Source: Snodgrassella alvi
GTDB taxonomy: Bacteria > Pseudomonadota > Gammaproteobacteria > Burkholderiales > Neisseriaceae
Assembly: GCF_002777425.1 (NCBI RefSeq)
Contig: NZ_MDVC01000107.1
Location: 124,001-188,000, forward strand
Direction: 5' to 3'
Length of the DNA: 64,000 nucleotides
This document shows, in pieces, positions 7,812-18,259 of this stretch (the stretch's first letter is position 1; each line of letters begins with the position of its first letter). Made by a program: the position numbers and the translations under genes. A model generated the notes under the pieces. It ran no database searches. It was not told the DNA's origin and saw only the letters and a program-made list of their open reading frames with translations.

Positions 7812-9386
7812 GTGGAGCTTTACGTGACTAATAAACTGGATATGTCTGCGCAACATCCTTTTGGCATGAAATATTATACTGTTTTAGCAAGAGCATGGGT
7901 GTACTGGCCGCTATTATTATTGTCAGCAGCTCTGGTGCCATTTGCTTTTGCTCCCTATTATCATTACTGGCTGTTACCCGTTTTGCTGGCCGTGTTACTG
8001 ATTTTACAGACTGCACGGCCACAATGGCGTGTTCGTTCTGCTTATCTTTGGGCGCTAACGGCCTATACAGCACTACTGTACTGGATAGATATTGCCTTAC
8101 ATGATATTGCTGGATTGCCACAGTTTTTAGCGTGGCCACTAACCATGTTGTTACCGGCCTATCTGGCTATTTATCCTGCTCTGGTATTTTGGTTGTTGGG
8201 AAAATTCAGGTTCTCCAGTACAACCTGTCATACTGTGGTATTACCACTATTATGGACACTGGCTGAATTTGTACGAGAACGTGCGCTAACCGGTTTTGGC
8301 TGGGGTAGTTGGGGCTATAGCCAGATAGCAAATTCGGCTTTAGCCGGTTTTGCGCCAGTAGGTGGTATTTTTTTGGTGACACTGGTTACTGTTGCCAGTG
8401 GTGCATGGCTGGCTGAACTGTTGCTGGCAAAAAAACGCAAGGCAAAGATTGGTTGTGGTGTAAGCCTGATAAGCGTGTGGTTGCTAGGAGCGGTTTTATT
8501 ACAATGCAACTTTACCCAGGCAGATGGTACCCATGCAACAGTTGCACTGGCGCAGGGTAATATTCCACAATCACTTAAGTGGGATGAGCGTTTATTACAA
8601 CCAACCCTACAGCGCTATCTTGATCAGATAGCCAGTACACGTGCCAGTATCGTTATTCTGCCAGAGACAGCCATTCCGGTAATGCGGCAGGATATGGCAC
8701 CAGAACAGCTGGATATATTTGCTCATCTTGCACGTAAACATGGTTCAGCATTGGCCGTTGGTATTCCCCAGTATACGGCAGATGGAACCGGTTATCAGAA
8801 CGCAGTGGTTAATTTTACTGCCACCCCATCTAAAACCGGGTTACCTTATTATGCTAAAGATCATCTGGTTCCATTTGGTGAGTATATTCCATTACCGCTA
8901 TTGCTGGACTGGTTGTATCGCTGGATGGATATGCCACTGACAGGCTTTTCCAAAGGTGGTTCTGCTCAGGCGCCATTACAGTTAGCTAACCAGCGTGTTG
9001 CTTTTAATATCTGCTATGAAGACGGTTTTGGTGATGAATTAATCGCGGCAGCTAAACAGGCCAGTTTGCTGGCAAATGTAAGCAATATGGCCTGGTACGG
9101 ACATTCACATGCCATGCAGCAGCATTTGCAGCAGTCACAGGCACGGGCACTGGAAACCGGGCGCTATATAGTACGCGCTACCAATACCGGTATGACCGCC
9201 ATTATTAATCCCAAGGGGCAAATTGTGACACAGCTGAAACCTGATACTGCTGCTGTACTGGAAGGAGAAATATCTGGTTATCGGGGTAATACGCCTTATA
9301 TGTGGCTGGGGAGTAGCTGGCCTTTAGCCTTTATCAGTTTGTTTTTACTGTTAATAATCGGCGTGTATGGACGTTATCGCCCTTGA
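7812..9386 (+). CDS. lnt: Apolipoprotein N-acyltransferase
   Basis: Transfers the third acyl chain to the N-terminal cysteine of lipoproteins in the inner membrane. The 524 aa product has about six N-terminal membrane helices, then a carbon-nitrogen hydrolase domain with the Glu-Lys-Cys triad visible in VILPETAIPV, YYAKDHLVPFGEY and FNICYEDGF, and a final C-terminal helix. I used the GTG start at 7812, with AAAGG five bases upstream. An ATG ten codons later (MSAQHPFG) or at residue 19 (MKYYTVLARAW) would give the usual family N-terminus and cannot be excluded. Confidence 0.95.
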   Translation: MELYVTNKLDMSAQHPFGMKYYTVLARAWVYWPLLLLSAALVPFAFAPYYHYWLLPVLLAVLLILQTARPQWRVRSAYLWALTAYTALLYWIDIALHDIAGLPQFLAWPLTMLLPAYLAIYPALVFWLLGKFRFSSTTCHTVVLPLLWTLAEFVRERALTGFGWGSWGYSQIANSALAGFAPVGGIFLVTLVTVASGAWLAELLLAKKRKAKIGCGVSLISVWLLGAVLLQCNFTQADGTHATVALAQGNIPQSLKWDERLLQPTLQRYLDQIASTRASIVILPETAIPVMRQDMAPEQLDIFAHLARKHGSALAVGIPQYTADGTGYQNAVVNFTATPSKTGLPYYAKDHLVPFGEYIPLPLLLDWLYRWMDMPLTGFSKGGSAQAPLQLANQRVAFNICYEDGFGDELIAAAKQASLLANVSNMAWYGHSHAMQQHLQQSQARALETGRYIVRATNTGMTAIINPKGQIVTQLKPDTAAVLEGEISGYRGNTPYMWLGSSWPLAFISLFLLLIIGVYGRYRP

Positions 9387-9624
9387 ATAAACCATAGCGA
9401 TATGTATAATAATAATAAATTTCTACAATCGAAATTTTCAATATACATTATTTTACCAATAATGAACGAATCATAAATAGTAATTGAAGTACATTCATAT
9501 TTTAATTACAATGATAAATTATTAGCTTAGTTATAGATTTACTAGTTTTCCTGTAACAAACAACATGTTATTGTGTTGCAGCTGGCGTAATTAAAATAAC
9601 TGGGCACACACAGAAAGGACAGGC

Positions 9625-10473
9625 ATGAATACCGCTTTTGCATTACCCGTGCCGACCGGGCATGGTAGTTTGGAGCAATACATTCATACCGTAAACAATA
9701 TTCCTATGCTTTCCCTTGAGGAAGAGCAGGATTTGGCAGTACGCCAGACCGAAGGGGATTTAGAGGCTGCTAAAAAACTGATTTTATCTCACCTGCGTGT
9801 CGTGGTTTCCATTGCACGTGGTTATGATGGTTATGGCTTGAATCAGGCGGATTTGATTCAGGAAGGCAATATTGGTTTGATGAAAGCGGTAAAACGCTTT
9901 CAGCCAAGCCGTGGCGTACGTCTGTTTTCGTTTGCGGTACACTGGATTAAAGCTGAGATTCACGAATTTATTTTACGTAACTGGCGTTTGGTGCGTGTAG
10001 CCACCACCAAGCCGCAGCGTAAGCTGTTTTTCAATTTACGCAGTATGCGTAAATCCATGGCTGCATTGAGTAATAAAGAAGCACAGTCGATTGCCGATGA
10101 TTTGGGCGTAAAGCTCTCTGAAGTTATGGAAATGGAACAGCGCATGACCGGCAAGGACATGTCGTTGCTGGCAGAGAATGATGATGAAGATAATTTTGCG
10201 CCGATAGACTGGTTAACTGATAGCACTACTGAGCCAACACAAGTACTGGCACAACAGGCACATTATGCGTTGCAGACTGAAGGCTTGCAGACAGCACTGG
10301 CCAAACTGGATGATCGCAGTCGCCATATTGTTGAAAGTCGTTGGCTGGCAGATGATGGGGGGTTAACCCTGCATGATCTTGCCAGTGAGTATGGTGTATC
10401 TGCGGAACGTATCCGTCAGATTGAAGCCAAAGCAATGCAGAAATTACGTGGCTATCTGGCAGAAGCAGAGTAA
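9625..10473 (+). CDS. rpoH: RNA polymerase heat-shock sigma factor RpoH
   Basis: A 282 aa sigma-70-family factor that directs transcription of chaperone and protease genes. It lacks region 1.1 and has region 2 (NQADLIQEGNIGLMKAVKRF), the aromatic region 2.3-2.4 segment FSFAVHWIKAEIHEFI, and the RpoH box just after it (TTKPQRKLFFNLR), which separates RpoH from RpoS and RpoD. Region 4 helix-turn-helix (LHDLASEYGVSAERIRQIE) is at the C-terminus. AAAGGA precedes the ATG. It is monocistronic, with a strong terminator downstream. Confidence 0.96.
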   Translation: MNTAFALPVPTGHGSLEQYIHTVNNIPMLSLEEEQDLAVRQTEGDLEAAKKLILSHLRVVVSIARGYDGYGLNQADLIQEGNIGLMKAVKRFQPSRGVRLFSFAVHWIKAEIHEFILRNWRLVRVATTKPQRKLFFNLRSMRKSMAALSNKEAQSIADDLGVKLSEVMEMEQRMTGKDMSLLAENDDEDNFAPIDWLTDSTTEPTQVLAQQAHYALQTEGLQTALAKLDDRSRHIVESRWLADDGGLTLHDLASEYGVSAERIRQIEAKAMQKLRGYLAEAE

Positions 10474-10498
10474 AGGCAACATCTATTATTTTATTTAG

Positions 10499-10529
10499 CC
10501 GGATTAAAGGATACCTTTAATCCGGTTTT
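10499..10529 (+). terminator. Rho-independent terminator of rpoH
   Basis: A perfect 12-bp stem (CCGGATTAAAGG with CCTTTAATCCGG) and a 3-nt loop, followed by TTTT, 25 bp after the rpoH stop. Confidence 0.9.
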
Positions 10530-10650
10530 GCCATTCTTTGGAAATGAAAAGAGTGATGTAATCCGTTTATAATATTTTTTTGTTTATTGATACCGCATAG
10601 ACAGAAGTTGTAGAACTGATAATATTAATCTGGCTTAATGGCTGGTTTTC

Positions 10651-10694
10651 ATTCATAAAAAAACAGAATAGTGAATATTCTGTTTTTTATGAAT
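10651..10694. terminator. Bidirectional terminator between convergent genes
   Basis: A long inverted repeat, ATTCATAAAAAAACAGAATA against its complement, with a 4-nt core. One arm has 7 A and the other 6 T. It lies 20 bp past the 3' end of the minus-strand acetyltransferase gene and offers A/T tracts on both strands. Confidence 0.8.
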
Positions 10695-10713
10695 ATGCCT
10701 TTGATATGCTTGC

Positions 10714-11553
10714 TTAATCTAGTGTCAGGCTGAATTTATGGCTGCTTAAGACAAAGCCATGTTTCAGGTACACATGATGCATATTGCTATTATCTGAGGA
10801 CACACTTGAGTCAGCATGAATGCTGTTGCAATTTTCTTTAACTGCAATTATTTTCAGCGCCCCAAAAATTTGGCTAACCTGCTCATCAGTAATTGGTGAA
10901 TGATGGCTGGCCAGATCATCAATGTGTAAATGGCGCCCAGACGCAAAGTTGGTCACAATACGGAAACCACAAATAGTTATGGCGTTCTGTTTGCCTTCCT
11001 CAAATATCCCTAATAGGCGATAACCTTCTGCCTGTTGAATCTGTACCAGTTCCTGAAACTGGGTAATATCGCGGATATTAGGGTGCAACCGGTGTAATGT
11101 TGCAAAAGCAGAGGTGGTTTCTGCTGATGTCAGTTCACGTAATTGATTAACCAGAGCATGATGCTCTACTGCTTCTGTTTGTGGATTTGTTGGCTGCTGT
11201 TTTGTAGTCTCGGCATTTTCCTGAGCCATCGCATCGATTAAGCTAATCTGTTTATGTTCCTGTTCTTCTAATAAGGCTTTGCAGTCCAGAATACGTAAAT
11301 CATTATCACGGGCAAAATCCATCAGGAAATTAAAAGCAGTAGCGCTGATCTGTTCCAGTTTACGGTCGACGGCAACACAGCGGATATTGTCTACCAGAAT
11401 TGGCCGAACCCATTGATGATAGGACAAACGGTGCCCCTGATCAAAAGAAGATAAAACTCCGCACAGACGCTCAGCCCAGTCGCTAGGGCGAAAACGTTTA
11501 TTATTATTTGTCATGCCTTGAATAACAATTTCATATGGATTGCAAATTAGCAT
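10714..11553 (-). CDS. DUF3579-GNAT acetyltransferase fusion protein
   Basis: The 279 aa product joins two domains. Residues about 8-95 match the betaproteobacterial DUF3579 pattern (EIVIQGMT, then FRPSDWAERLCG and VDRKLEQISATAFNFLMDFA), a small family of unknown function. After a Gln/Glu-rich linker (95-135), residues 135-279 form a GNAT N-acetyltransferase-like domain (LRELTSAETTSAFATLH; a strand with LLGIFEEG; HLHIDDLASH; a late YLKHGFV motif). The substrate is unknown. AGAGG precedes the ATG by 5 bp. The gene stands alone, divergent from glnB. Confidence 0.8.
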   Translation of the reverse strand: MLICNPYEIVIQGMTNNNKRFRPSDWAERLCGVLSSFDQGHRLSYHQWVRPILVDNIRCVAVDRKLEQISATAFNFLMDFARDNDLRILDCKALLEEQEHKQISLIDAMAQENAETTKQQPTNPQTEAVEHHALVNQLRELTSAETTSAFATLHRLHPNIRDITQFQELVQIQQAEGYRLLGIFEEGKQNAITICGFRIVTNFASGRHLHIDDLASHHSPITDEQVSQIFGALKIIAVKENCNSIHADSSVSSDNSNMHHVYLKHGFVLSSHKFSLTLD

Positions 11554-12436
<883 letters not shown>

Positions 12437-12467
12437 ACAGTAGCAGATAATCAATAAGGGAGAGAAA

Positions 12468-13793
12468 ATGAATCGGATTAAAAACTGTGTTATACCCGCA
12501 GTACTGTTATTGCCATTACCGCTATTGGCTGCTGATTTGTCCGGCTGGTGGCGGCCACTGTCGGAGATAAACGCAGGTAACACGGCATGGGTAATGACTT
12601 CTGCGGTACTGGTATTATTGATGACAGTGCCTGGATTAGCGTTATTTTATGGTGGGATGGTACGCAAAAAAAATGTGCTAGGCACCATGATGCACAGTTT
12701 TGTGGTTGCTGCGTTGGTAAGTGTACTGTGGATGATAATAGGCTATTCATTTGCTTTTACGCCGGGTAACGCATTTATTGGTGGTTTTGACCGTTTTATG
12801 CTTGGTGGTATGGGATTGGATCAAACCAGAGAGATGACTACCATTGTTAATGGAGACGGTACTGTTCCCGAGTCGGTATTTATGTTTTTTCAAATGACCT
12901 TTGCAATTATATCTACTGCTATTGTAACCGGAGCTTTTGCTGAACGTTTGAAATTTTCAGCCTTATTATTGTTTTCTGGTCTCTGGGTAACTTTTGTTTA
13001 TGCGCCAGTCTGTCATTGGGTCTGGGGCGGCGGTTTTATGGCTGATACGCATACACCAGTTCTGGATTTTGCCGGTGGAACAGTTGTACATATTAATGCC
13101 GGTATAGCCGGTTTGGTAGCCGCATTGGTGATTGGTAAACGTCTTGGCTATGGTAAAGATGTGATGGCACCACATAATATGGTGTTAACTTTAACCGGTG
13201 CTGCTATGTTATGGGTGGGCTGGTTTGGCTTTAATGCCGGCTCTGCTGGTGCTGCGGATGCTTCTGCTGGTATGGCCATGGCAGTTACTCAAGTGGCTGC
13301 CGCTGCGGCTGCACTAACGTGGATGTTGTGTGAAAAACTGGCCGGGCATAAGCCATCTGCTTTAGGGATGGCTTCCGGTGCCGTATCCGGTCTGGTGGGA
13401 ATTACACCTGCTGCTGGTTTTGTTGGTCCACAGGCTGCGCTGGTAATTGGCGTGGTAACGGCTATTGCTGCTTATTTTGCTGCGGTATTTTTAAAACGCA
13501 GATTTGGTTATGATGACTCACTTGACGCTTTTGGTATTCATGGCTTTGGCGGTATTGTGGGTTCAATTCTAACTGGTTTGCTGTTCAGCAATGCTATTTT
13601 TGGTGGAGAAGCCACGATTGGCACTCAGCTACTGGTACAAATTAAGGATGCAGTCATTACCATTGTGTATAGTGTGATGATGACTTATCTGATTCTTAAA
13701 ATTGTAGCAATTGCGTGTCGCGGTTTACGTATTGACCATGATGCAGAACGCGAAGGTATGGACGTGAGTATCCATGGCGAGCGTATTGAATAA
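12468..13793 (+). CDS. amtB: Ammonium transporter
   Basis: A 441 aa inner-membrane ammonium channel of the Amt/Rh family. A signal-like N-terminus (MNRIKN then a hydrophobic run ending LLAADL) is followed by eleven predicted helices. Pore histidines are recognisable in the segments PVCHWVWGGGF and DAFGIHGFGGIVGS. The signature DFAGGTVVHINAGIAGLVAAL is split across 13070-13125. AGGGAG precedes the ATG. Co-transcription with the PII gene allows PII to block the pore under nitrogen sufficiency, as known for GlnK-AmtB. A bidirectional terminator follows. Confidence 0.96.
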   Translation: MNRIKNCVIPAVLLLPLPLLAADLSGWWRPLSEINAGNTAWVMTSAVLVLLMTVPGLALFYGGMVRKKNVLGTMMHSFVVAALVSVLWMIIGYSFAFTPGNAFIGGFDRFMLGGMGLDQTREMTTIVNGDGTVPESVFMFFQMTFAIISTAIVTGAFAERLKFSALLLFSGLWVTFVYAPVCHWVWGGGFMADTHTPVLDFAGGTVVHINAGIAGLVAALVIGKRLGYGKDVMAPHNMVLTLTGAAMLWVGWFGFNAGSAGAADASAGMAMAVTQVAAAAAALTWMLCEKLAGHKPSALGMASGAVSGLVGITPAAGFVGPQAALVIGVVTAIAAYFAAVFLKRRFGYDDSLDAFGIHGFGGIVGSILTGLLFSNAIFGGEATIGTQLLVQIKDAVITIVYSVMMTYLILKIVAIACRGLRIDHDAEREGMDVSIHGERIE

Positions 13794-13821
13794 AAATGGT
13801 TAACTTTGCGAACTAATAGAA

Positions 13822-13863
13822 ATGAAAAACTGGCCGGTTATTCAAAACCGGCCAGTTTTTCAT
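13822..13863. terminator. Bidirectional terminator between amtB and pncC
   Basis: An 18-bp perfect inverted repeat (left arm 13822-13839, right arm 13846-13863) with a 6-nt loop. Its core is CTGGCCGGTT and it is flanked by A5 and T5 tracts, so it suits both convergent transcripts. Confidence 0.92.
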
Positions 13864-13897
13864 TTGTCTGTTCAATTTTTTTGCTTGATAATCCAGC

Positions 13898-14371
13898 CTA
13901 ACGGTATAAATACTGACGTAAAAAACGCAATGCATATTCTACTGCCTGTGCCCGAATCATATCACGGTCACCATTAAACTGGTGATGTTTGGCCCAGATG
14001 CGTTGTTTGGTTGCCAGTCCAAACCATACAGTGCCTACCGGTTTTTCAGCACTGCCACCAGCAGGCCCTGCAATACCGGAAACAGAAAGGGCATAATCCG
14101 CCTTGGCATCAATCAATGCACCCAAAGCCATTTCGCGCACACATTCTTCACTAACAGCACCATAATGGCGCAAAGTTGTATCATTAACATTAAGCAGTTG
14201 TTGTTTGGCCTGATTACTATAAGTAATGTAACCCATATTAAACCAGCTGGAGCTGCCCGGTAGACGGGTCAGTTCTGCTGCCAGTAGGCCACCAGTACAC
14301 GATTCGGCGCAGGTTACGGTATGCCCCAGTGCATCCAGTTTGGTGGTGATATCAAGCAAGGTTTGTGTCAT
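13898..14371 (-). CDS. pncC: Nicotinamide-nucleotide amidohydrolase (CinA C-terminal type)
   Basis: The 157 aa protein equals the CinA C-terminal domain alone, which deamidates NMN to nicotinic acid mononucleotide in pyridine nucleotide recycling. Visible motifs are TVTCAESCTGGLLAAELT near the N-terminus, YITYSNQAKQQLL, and SVSGIAGPAGGSAEKPVGTV. I chose the inner ATG at 14371, which gives the usual family start; a frame from 14419 would add 16 residues. It overlaps the 3' end of pgi by 20 bp, so it is the last gene of orn-pgi-pncC. Confidence 0.9.
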   Translation of the reverse strand: MTQTLLDITTKLDALGHTVTCAESCTGGLLAAELTRLPGSSSWFNMGYITYSNQAKQQLLNVNDTTLRHYGAVSEECVREMALGALIDAKADYALSVSGIAGPAGGSAEKPVGTVWFGLATKQRIWAKHHQFNGDRDMIRAQAVEYALRFLRQYLYR

Positions 14372-16013
14372 GGTGATGTTTTCTAAAATAGTTAATGAGG
14401 CCGTTAGTAGAAGCATCATGGTATAGCGGGTCGTCTGTGCTCAACTCTGGCTCAATATTTTTGGCCAAAACTTTGCCGTATTCCACACCCCACTGATCGA
14501 ATGAATTAATCCCCCAGATTATTCCCTGTACAAACACTTTATGTTCATACATGGCCAGTAGCATGCCCAGATTAAATGGGTTGATTTCATCCAGTAGCAG
14601 TGTATTGGAAGGCTGATTGCCGGGGAATACTTTCTGTGGTGCCATGATATCACGATATTTATTGTCAAGATGAACAAGTTCTGCATATGCTTCTGTCAAT
14701 GTTTTACCACGCATTAATGCTTCAGTCTGCGCAAAGGCATTGGCTACCAGAACTTTATGCTGGGAACTGACATGGTAAAAACTGTTAATCGGAACAATAA
14801 AATCAGAGGAAATCAGTCGTGGCCCCTGATGAAGTAGCTGGAAAAAAGCATGCTGGCAGTTAACGCCTTCTTCACCCCAGATAATGGGGCCTGTATCAAA
14901 ATCCAGACGCTCACCATAACGACTTACCTGTTTACCATTACTTTCCATATCCAGCTGCTGCAAATGTGCGGCCAGACGGCGTAGCCCATGATCATAAGGA
15001 ATTATGGCATGGCTGGTAGTGGTATAAAAAGTGTGATACCACAAACCAATCAGGCCAAGTAATACCGGGATATTATGTCGTAAAGGCGCATGAAAAAAAT
15101 GTTCATCCATCGCCCGTCCACCAGCAAGAAAATTCTGGAAATTTTCTTTACCAATAGCACAAATTACTGATAGACCAATAGTAGACCAGACGGAATAGCG
15201 GCCTCCTACCCAGTCGAACATAGTAAATATATGTTCCAAAGTAATGCCAAAGGCCTGTGCTTTATCAACAGCACTAGTAATGGCAGTAAAATGACGGCTG
15301 ATATCGGCTTCGCGCATCCCCTGCTGTAGAAACCAGTTGCGCGCGGTTTGCGCATTAAGCAAAGTTTCAGGTGTGGTGAAAGATTTACTGGCAATAATGA
15401 AAATGGTAGTAGCCGGATTAACGCTGTCCAGTACCTGCATTAAATTGGCACCATCAACATTGACGACATAATGGATATTTAGCCCCGTCTGCTGAAATGG
15501 ATGCAATGCCAGTGTGACCATTTCTGGACCAAGATGGGAACCACCAATACCAATATTGATAATATCGGTAATGCGCTCACCATGAGCGCCTACATATTCA
15601 CCATTGCGCACTGATTCGGCAAAGCTGTAGGCACGTTCGAGTTCACAATGAATATCCGGTACGATATTGTGATTGTCGACATATACTTTAGCGTATGGTG
15701 GCAGCCTAAGTGCTGTATGCAGCACGGCACGGTTTTCACTGATATTGATTTTATCGCCACGGCGCATCTTATCAGTCCAGCCACGTACATCGGCAATGTT
15801 TGCCAGTTCAATTAATAACGTCAGAGTATCTTCAGTGATGCGATTTTTGCTGTAATCCAGTAGCAGGCCATTTAATTGCTCATGCATTTGTGCAAAACGA
15901 TCTGGCTGTTGCCGAAATAAATCGCGCATATGCGAAAAACGGGTACTTCGCTGGTGTTGATGCAGCTGTGCCCAAATGGCTGTTTGATTAATAGGACAGG
16001 ATGGATTCATCAT
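14352..16013 (-). CDS. pgi: Glucose-6-phosphate isomerase
   Basis: Interconverts glucose 6-phosphate and fructose 6-phosphate. The 553 aa length is close to E. coli Pgi. Signatures include GIGGSHLGPEMV, the phosphate-binding SKSFTTPETL, WVGGRYSVWSTIGLS, GEEGVNCQHAFFQLLHQG, and the C-terminal DQWGVEYGKVLAKNI with the catalytic lysine region. The start is the first of two adjacent ATGs; the upstream TTG frame (16034) is unlikely. It lies 45 bp after orn on the same strand. Fructose 6-phosphate is also the entry point to GDP-mannose, whose last step is encoded by manC at 52 kb. Confidence 0.97.
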   Translation of the reverse strand: MMNPSCPINQTAIWAQLHQHQRSTRFSHMRDLFRQQPDRFAQMHEQLNGLLLDYSKNRITEDTLTLLIELANIADVRGWTDKMRRGDKINISENRAVLHTALRLPPYAKVYVDNHNIVPDIHCELERAYSFAESVRNGEYVGAHGERITDIINIGIGGSHLGPEMVTLALHPFQQTGLNIHYVVNVDGANLMQVLDSVNPATTIFIIASKSFTTPETLLNAQTARNWFLQQGMREADISRHFTAITSAVDKAQAFGITLEHIFTMFDWVGGRYSVWSTIGLSVICAIGKENFQNFLAGGRAMDEHFFHAPLRHNIPVLLGLIGLWYHTFYTTTSHAIIPYDHGLRRLAAHLQQLDMESNGKQVSRYGERLDFDTGPIIWGEEGVNCQHAFFQLLHQGPRLISSDFIVPINSFYHVSSQHKVLVANAFAQTEALMRGKTLTEAYAELVHLDNKYRDIMAPQKVFPGNQPSNTLLLDEINPFNLGMLLAMYEHKVFVQGIIWGINSFDQWGVEYGKVLAKNIEPELSTDDPLYHDASTNGLINYFRKHHHDTNLA

Positions 16014-16058
16014 AACTGATGTTGATTTCAGCAAAAATTAATGGCGCAGTATACAAAA

Positions 16059-16607
16059 TCAGGCCGATATAGTTAAGAAATGTGCGCGGTAATAGGCCAT
16101 TTCTTCAATGCTTTCCTTAATATCATCCAGAGCCTGATGTGCGCCCTTTTTGCTGACACCTTTGGCAACGGCAGGGTTCCAGCGTTTAGCCAATTCTTTC
16201 AATGTCGATACATCCAGATTTCGATAGTGGAAGTAAGCTTCCAGCCGTGGCATGTAGCGCACCATAAAGCGGCGATCCTGATGAATGGAGTTGCCACACA
16301 TCGGCGAAGCTTTTTCCGGTATCCACTCACTGATAAAGGCCAGCAATTTGTCTTCGGCCTCAGCTTCGGTCAGAGTAGATGCTTTTACCTTATCCACCAG
16401 ACCAGTACGGGTATGGGTGGTAGTATTCCATTTATCCATGTGATCAATAATACTGTCAGGCTGGTGAATAACCAGTACCTCAGATTGTGCCAGTACATTC
16501 AGGTCACTATCGGTAATGATCATGGCCACTTCTATAATTCGGTCAGTATCTGGATTTAATCCGGTCATTTCCATATCCAGCCAAGCAAGATTTTTATCGT
16601 TTTGCAT
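16059..16607 (-). CDS. orn: Oligoribonuclease
   Basis: A 182 aa DEDDh 3'-5' exoribonuclease that finishes RNA decay and pGpG turnover by degrading dinucleotides. Catalytic motifs are visible: LDMEMTGL (Asp and Glu of Exo I), the Exo II region [12 protein letters not shown], and [10 protein letters not shown] (His and Asp of Exo III). First gene of the orn-pgi-pncC string, and divergent from the M48 protease gene. Confidence 0.97.
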   Translation of the reverse strand: MQNDKNLAWLDMEMTGLNPDTDRIIEVAMIITDSDLNVLAQSEVLVIHQPDSIIDHMDKWNTTTHTRTGLVDKVKASTLTEAEAEDKLLAFISEWIPEKASPMCGNSIHQDRRFMVRYMPRLEAYFHYRNLDVSTLKELAKRWNPAVAKGVSKKGAHQALDDIKESIEEMAYYRAHFLTISA

Positions 16608-16970
16608 ATCTTAATCTTGATTAATAATAAAACATCATTTTAGCTTTTTTCTGTTATGGTTGATAGTTTAACCTCATTTTTTACCTGCAAATGTGCCATC
16701 AATGGAGTTGCTGTAATCGTTTTAAAAGAAGATAAATTGCAACTGATAAAACCGATTGGTTTGCATGAGTATTATCCAGACAGATTATTTTATTATTTTG
16801 ATGTAACCGGTATTCGGTACAGCTACAAAATTATATCTAGTCAGAACACATCATTATTAATACTAGTAATCATCGTGATATTTGGCTGATCACCGATTAT
16901 TGTTCTGCTTTATTAACCAGTAATGGATAAACTCCGCTACAATTATTATTTTCAAGCATAGTATATTTTT
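16608..16970. other. Intergenic region between orn and the M48 protease gene
   Basis: About 360 bp holding divergent promoters. TACAAT at 16938-16943 is a -10 candidate for the protease gene, without a good -35. A 77-codon frame at 16656-16889 has no ribosome site and no recognisable domain, so I do not call it. Confidence 0.45.
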
Positions 16971-18257
16971 ATGGCGTTTTATCTTTCTGCCCAAACAGTT
17001 TATATGCTGTTTTTACTCTTTTTTGTATGCAGTACATGTGGCCAGCTGTATCTGTCTGTGCGCCAGAGTAAGGCTGTGTTGGCGCATCGTAACCATGTAC
17101 CTGCGGCTTTTGCACAAAGTGTATCACTGGCGGAACATCAGAAAGCGGCAGATTATACTTTGGCCAAGCAACGTCTGGCACGTTATGAAACTCTGTTTCA
17201 GGCGTTATTATTGCTGCTGTTCACAATTGGTGGCGGGCTGGATCTGCTGGCGCGTTTAAGTCAGAAATGGGTACATTATAATATTGCTCAAGGAATCGTA
17301 CTTATTGGTTTATTTGCGCTGATTAACATGGTTCTGGGCTGGCCAATGGCCTGGTATCGCAGCTTTCGTCTGGAAGCTAAATTTGGCTTTAATAAAATGA
17401 CATTGGCTACATTTTTTGCTGATCAGTTCAAGGGTTGCCTGTTAGCCATTATTGTTGGTTTACCCTTACTGTATATTGTTCTTTTTTTGATGCAAATCAT
17501 GATTGAGGCACACTGGCTTGGTGGCGTTTGGTGGCTGGTTGTGTGGTTAGTATGGGTAATTTTTTCTCTGTTGCTGATGTGGGCATTTCCCAAATGGATT
17601 GCTCCGCTTTTCAATAAGTTTGAGCCATTGAAAGATGATGTAATGCGCACACGAATCGAAAATCTGTTGCAACGCACAGGTTTTCACAGTGATGGTATTT
17701 TTGTTATGGATGGTTCCAAACGCAGCGGGCATGGCAACGCTTATTTTACGGGGTTGGGAAAACACAAACGCATAGTATTTTTTGATACCTTGCTGAAAGA
17801 TATGCAGATAAGCGAAGTTGAGGCAGTTCTGGCACATGAGCTGGGGCATTTTGCGCATAAACATGTATTTAAACAGATGATTGTCACATTTATACTGGCG
17901 TTAATCGTATTTGCAGTTTTGGGCTGGTTATTACCACAGTCGGGCTTTTATCTTGGTTTAGGTGTACATGAACCCAGCCATGCCATGGCTTTATTATTAT
18001 TTATGCTGGTGTTGCCGGTTTTTACCTTCCCGTTTTCACCATTAGCAAGTGTATTGTCGCGCAAGAATGAGTTTGAAGCAGACCGATTTGCGGCAAAGTA
18101 TGCTAATGCCAATGATTTGATTCAGGCCTTAACCAAACTTTATCGTACCAATGCAGCCAGTCTGGTTAGTGATATCTGGTATTCGCGGTTTTACGATTCA
18201 CACCCGGGTGCGCGGGAACGCATTGCTGCATTGCAGGCAGCCACAAAGGCAGATTAA
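16971..18257 (+). CDS. M48 family (Ste24-like) membrane metalloprotease
   Basis: A 428 aa inner-membrane zinc protease. Multiple hydrophobic helices span the N-terminal half, which matches the M48 N-terminal Ste24/CAAX-protease type rather than the shorter HtpX. The zinc site HELGH is at residues 289-293, with a downstream NEFEADRFAAKYA segment supplying the third ligand. Such enzymes in bacteria act in membrane protein quality control; the substrates here are unknown. It lies 2 bp before rsgA, suggesting one transcript. Confidence 0.88.
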   Translation: MAFYLSAQTVYMLFLLFFVCSTCGQLYLSVRQSKAVLAHRNHVPAAFAQSVSLAEHQKAADYTLAKQRLARYETLFQALLLLLFTIGGGLDLLARLSQKWVHYNIAQGIVLIGLFALINMVLGWPMAWYRSFRLEAKFGFNKMTLATFFADQFKGCLLAIIVGLPLLYIVLFLMQIMIEAHWLGGVWWLVVWLVWVIFSLLLMWAFPKWIAPLFNKFEPLKDDVMRTRIENLLQRTGFHSDGIFVMDGSKRSGHGNAYFTGLGKHKRIVFFDTLLKDMQISEVEAVLAHELGHFAHKHVFKQMIVTFILALIVFAVLGWLLPQSGFYLGLGVHEPSHAMALLLFMLVLPVFTFPFSPLASVLSRKNEFEADRFAAKYANANDLIQALTKLYRTNAASLVSDIWYSRFYDSHPGARERIAALQAATKAD

Positions 18258-18259
18258 GT

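Noticed and set aside
16080-16559. 159-codon plus-strand frame opposite orn
   Set aside because: Antisense shadow of a certain gene with all catalytic motifs.
16656-16889. 77-codon plus-strand frame between orn and the M48 protease gene
   Set aside because: No ribosome-binding site, no family resemblance, and it covers the likely divergent promoter region.
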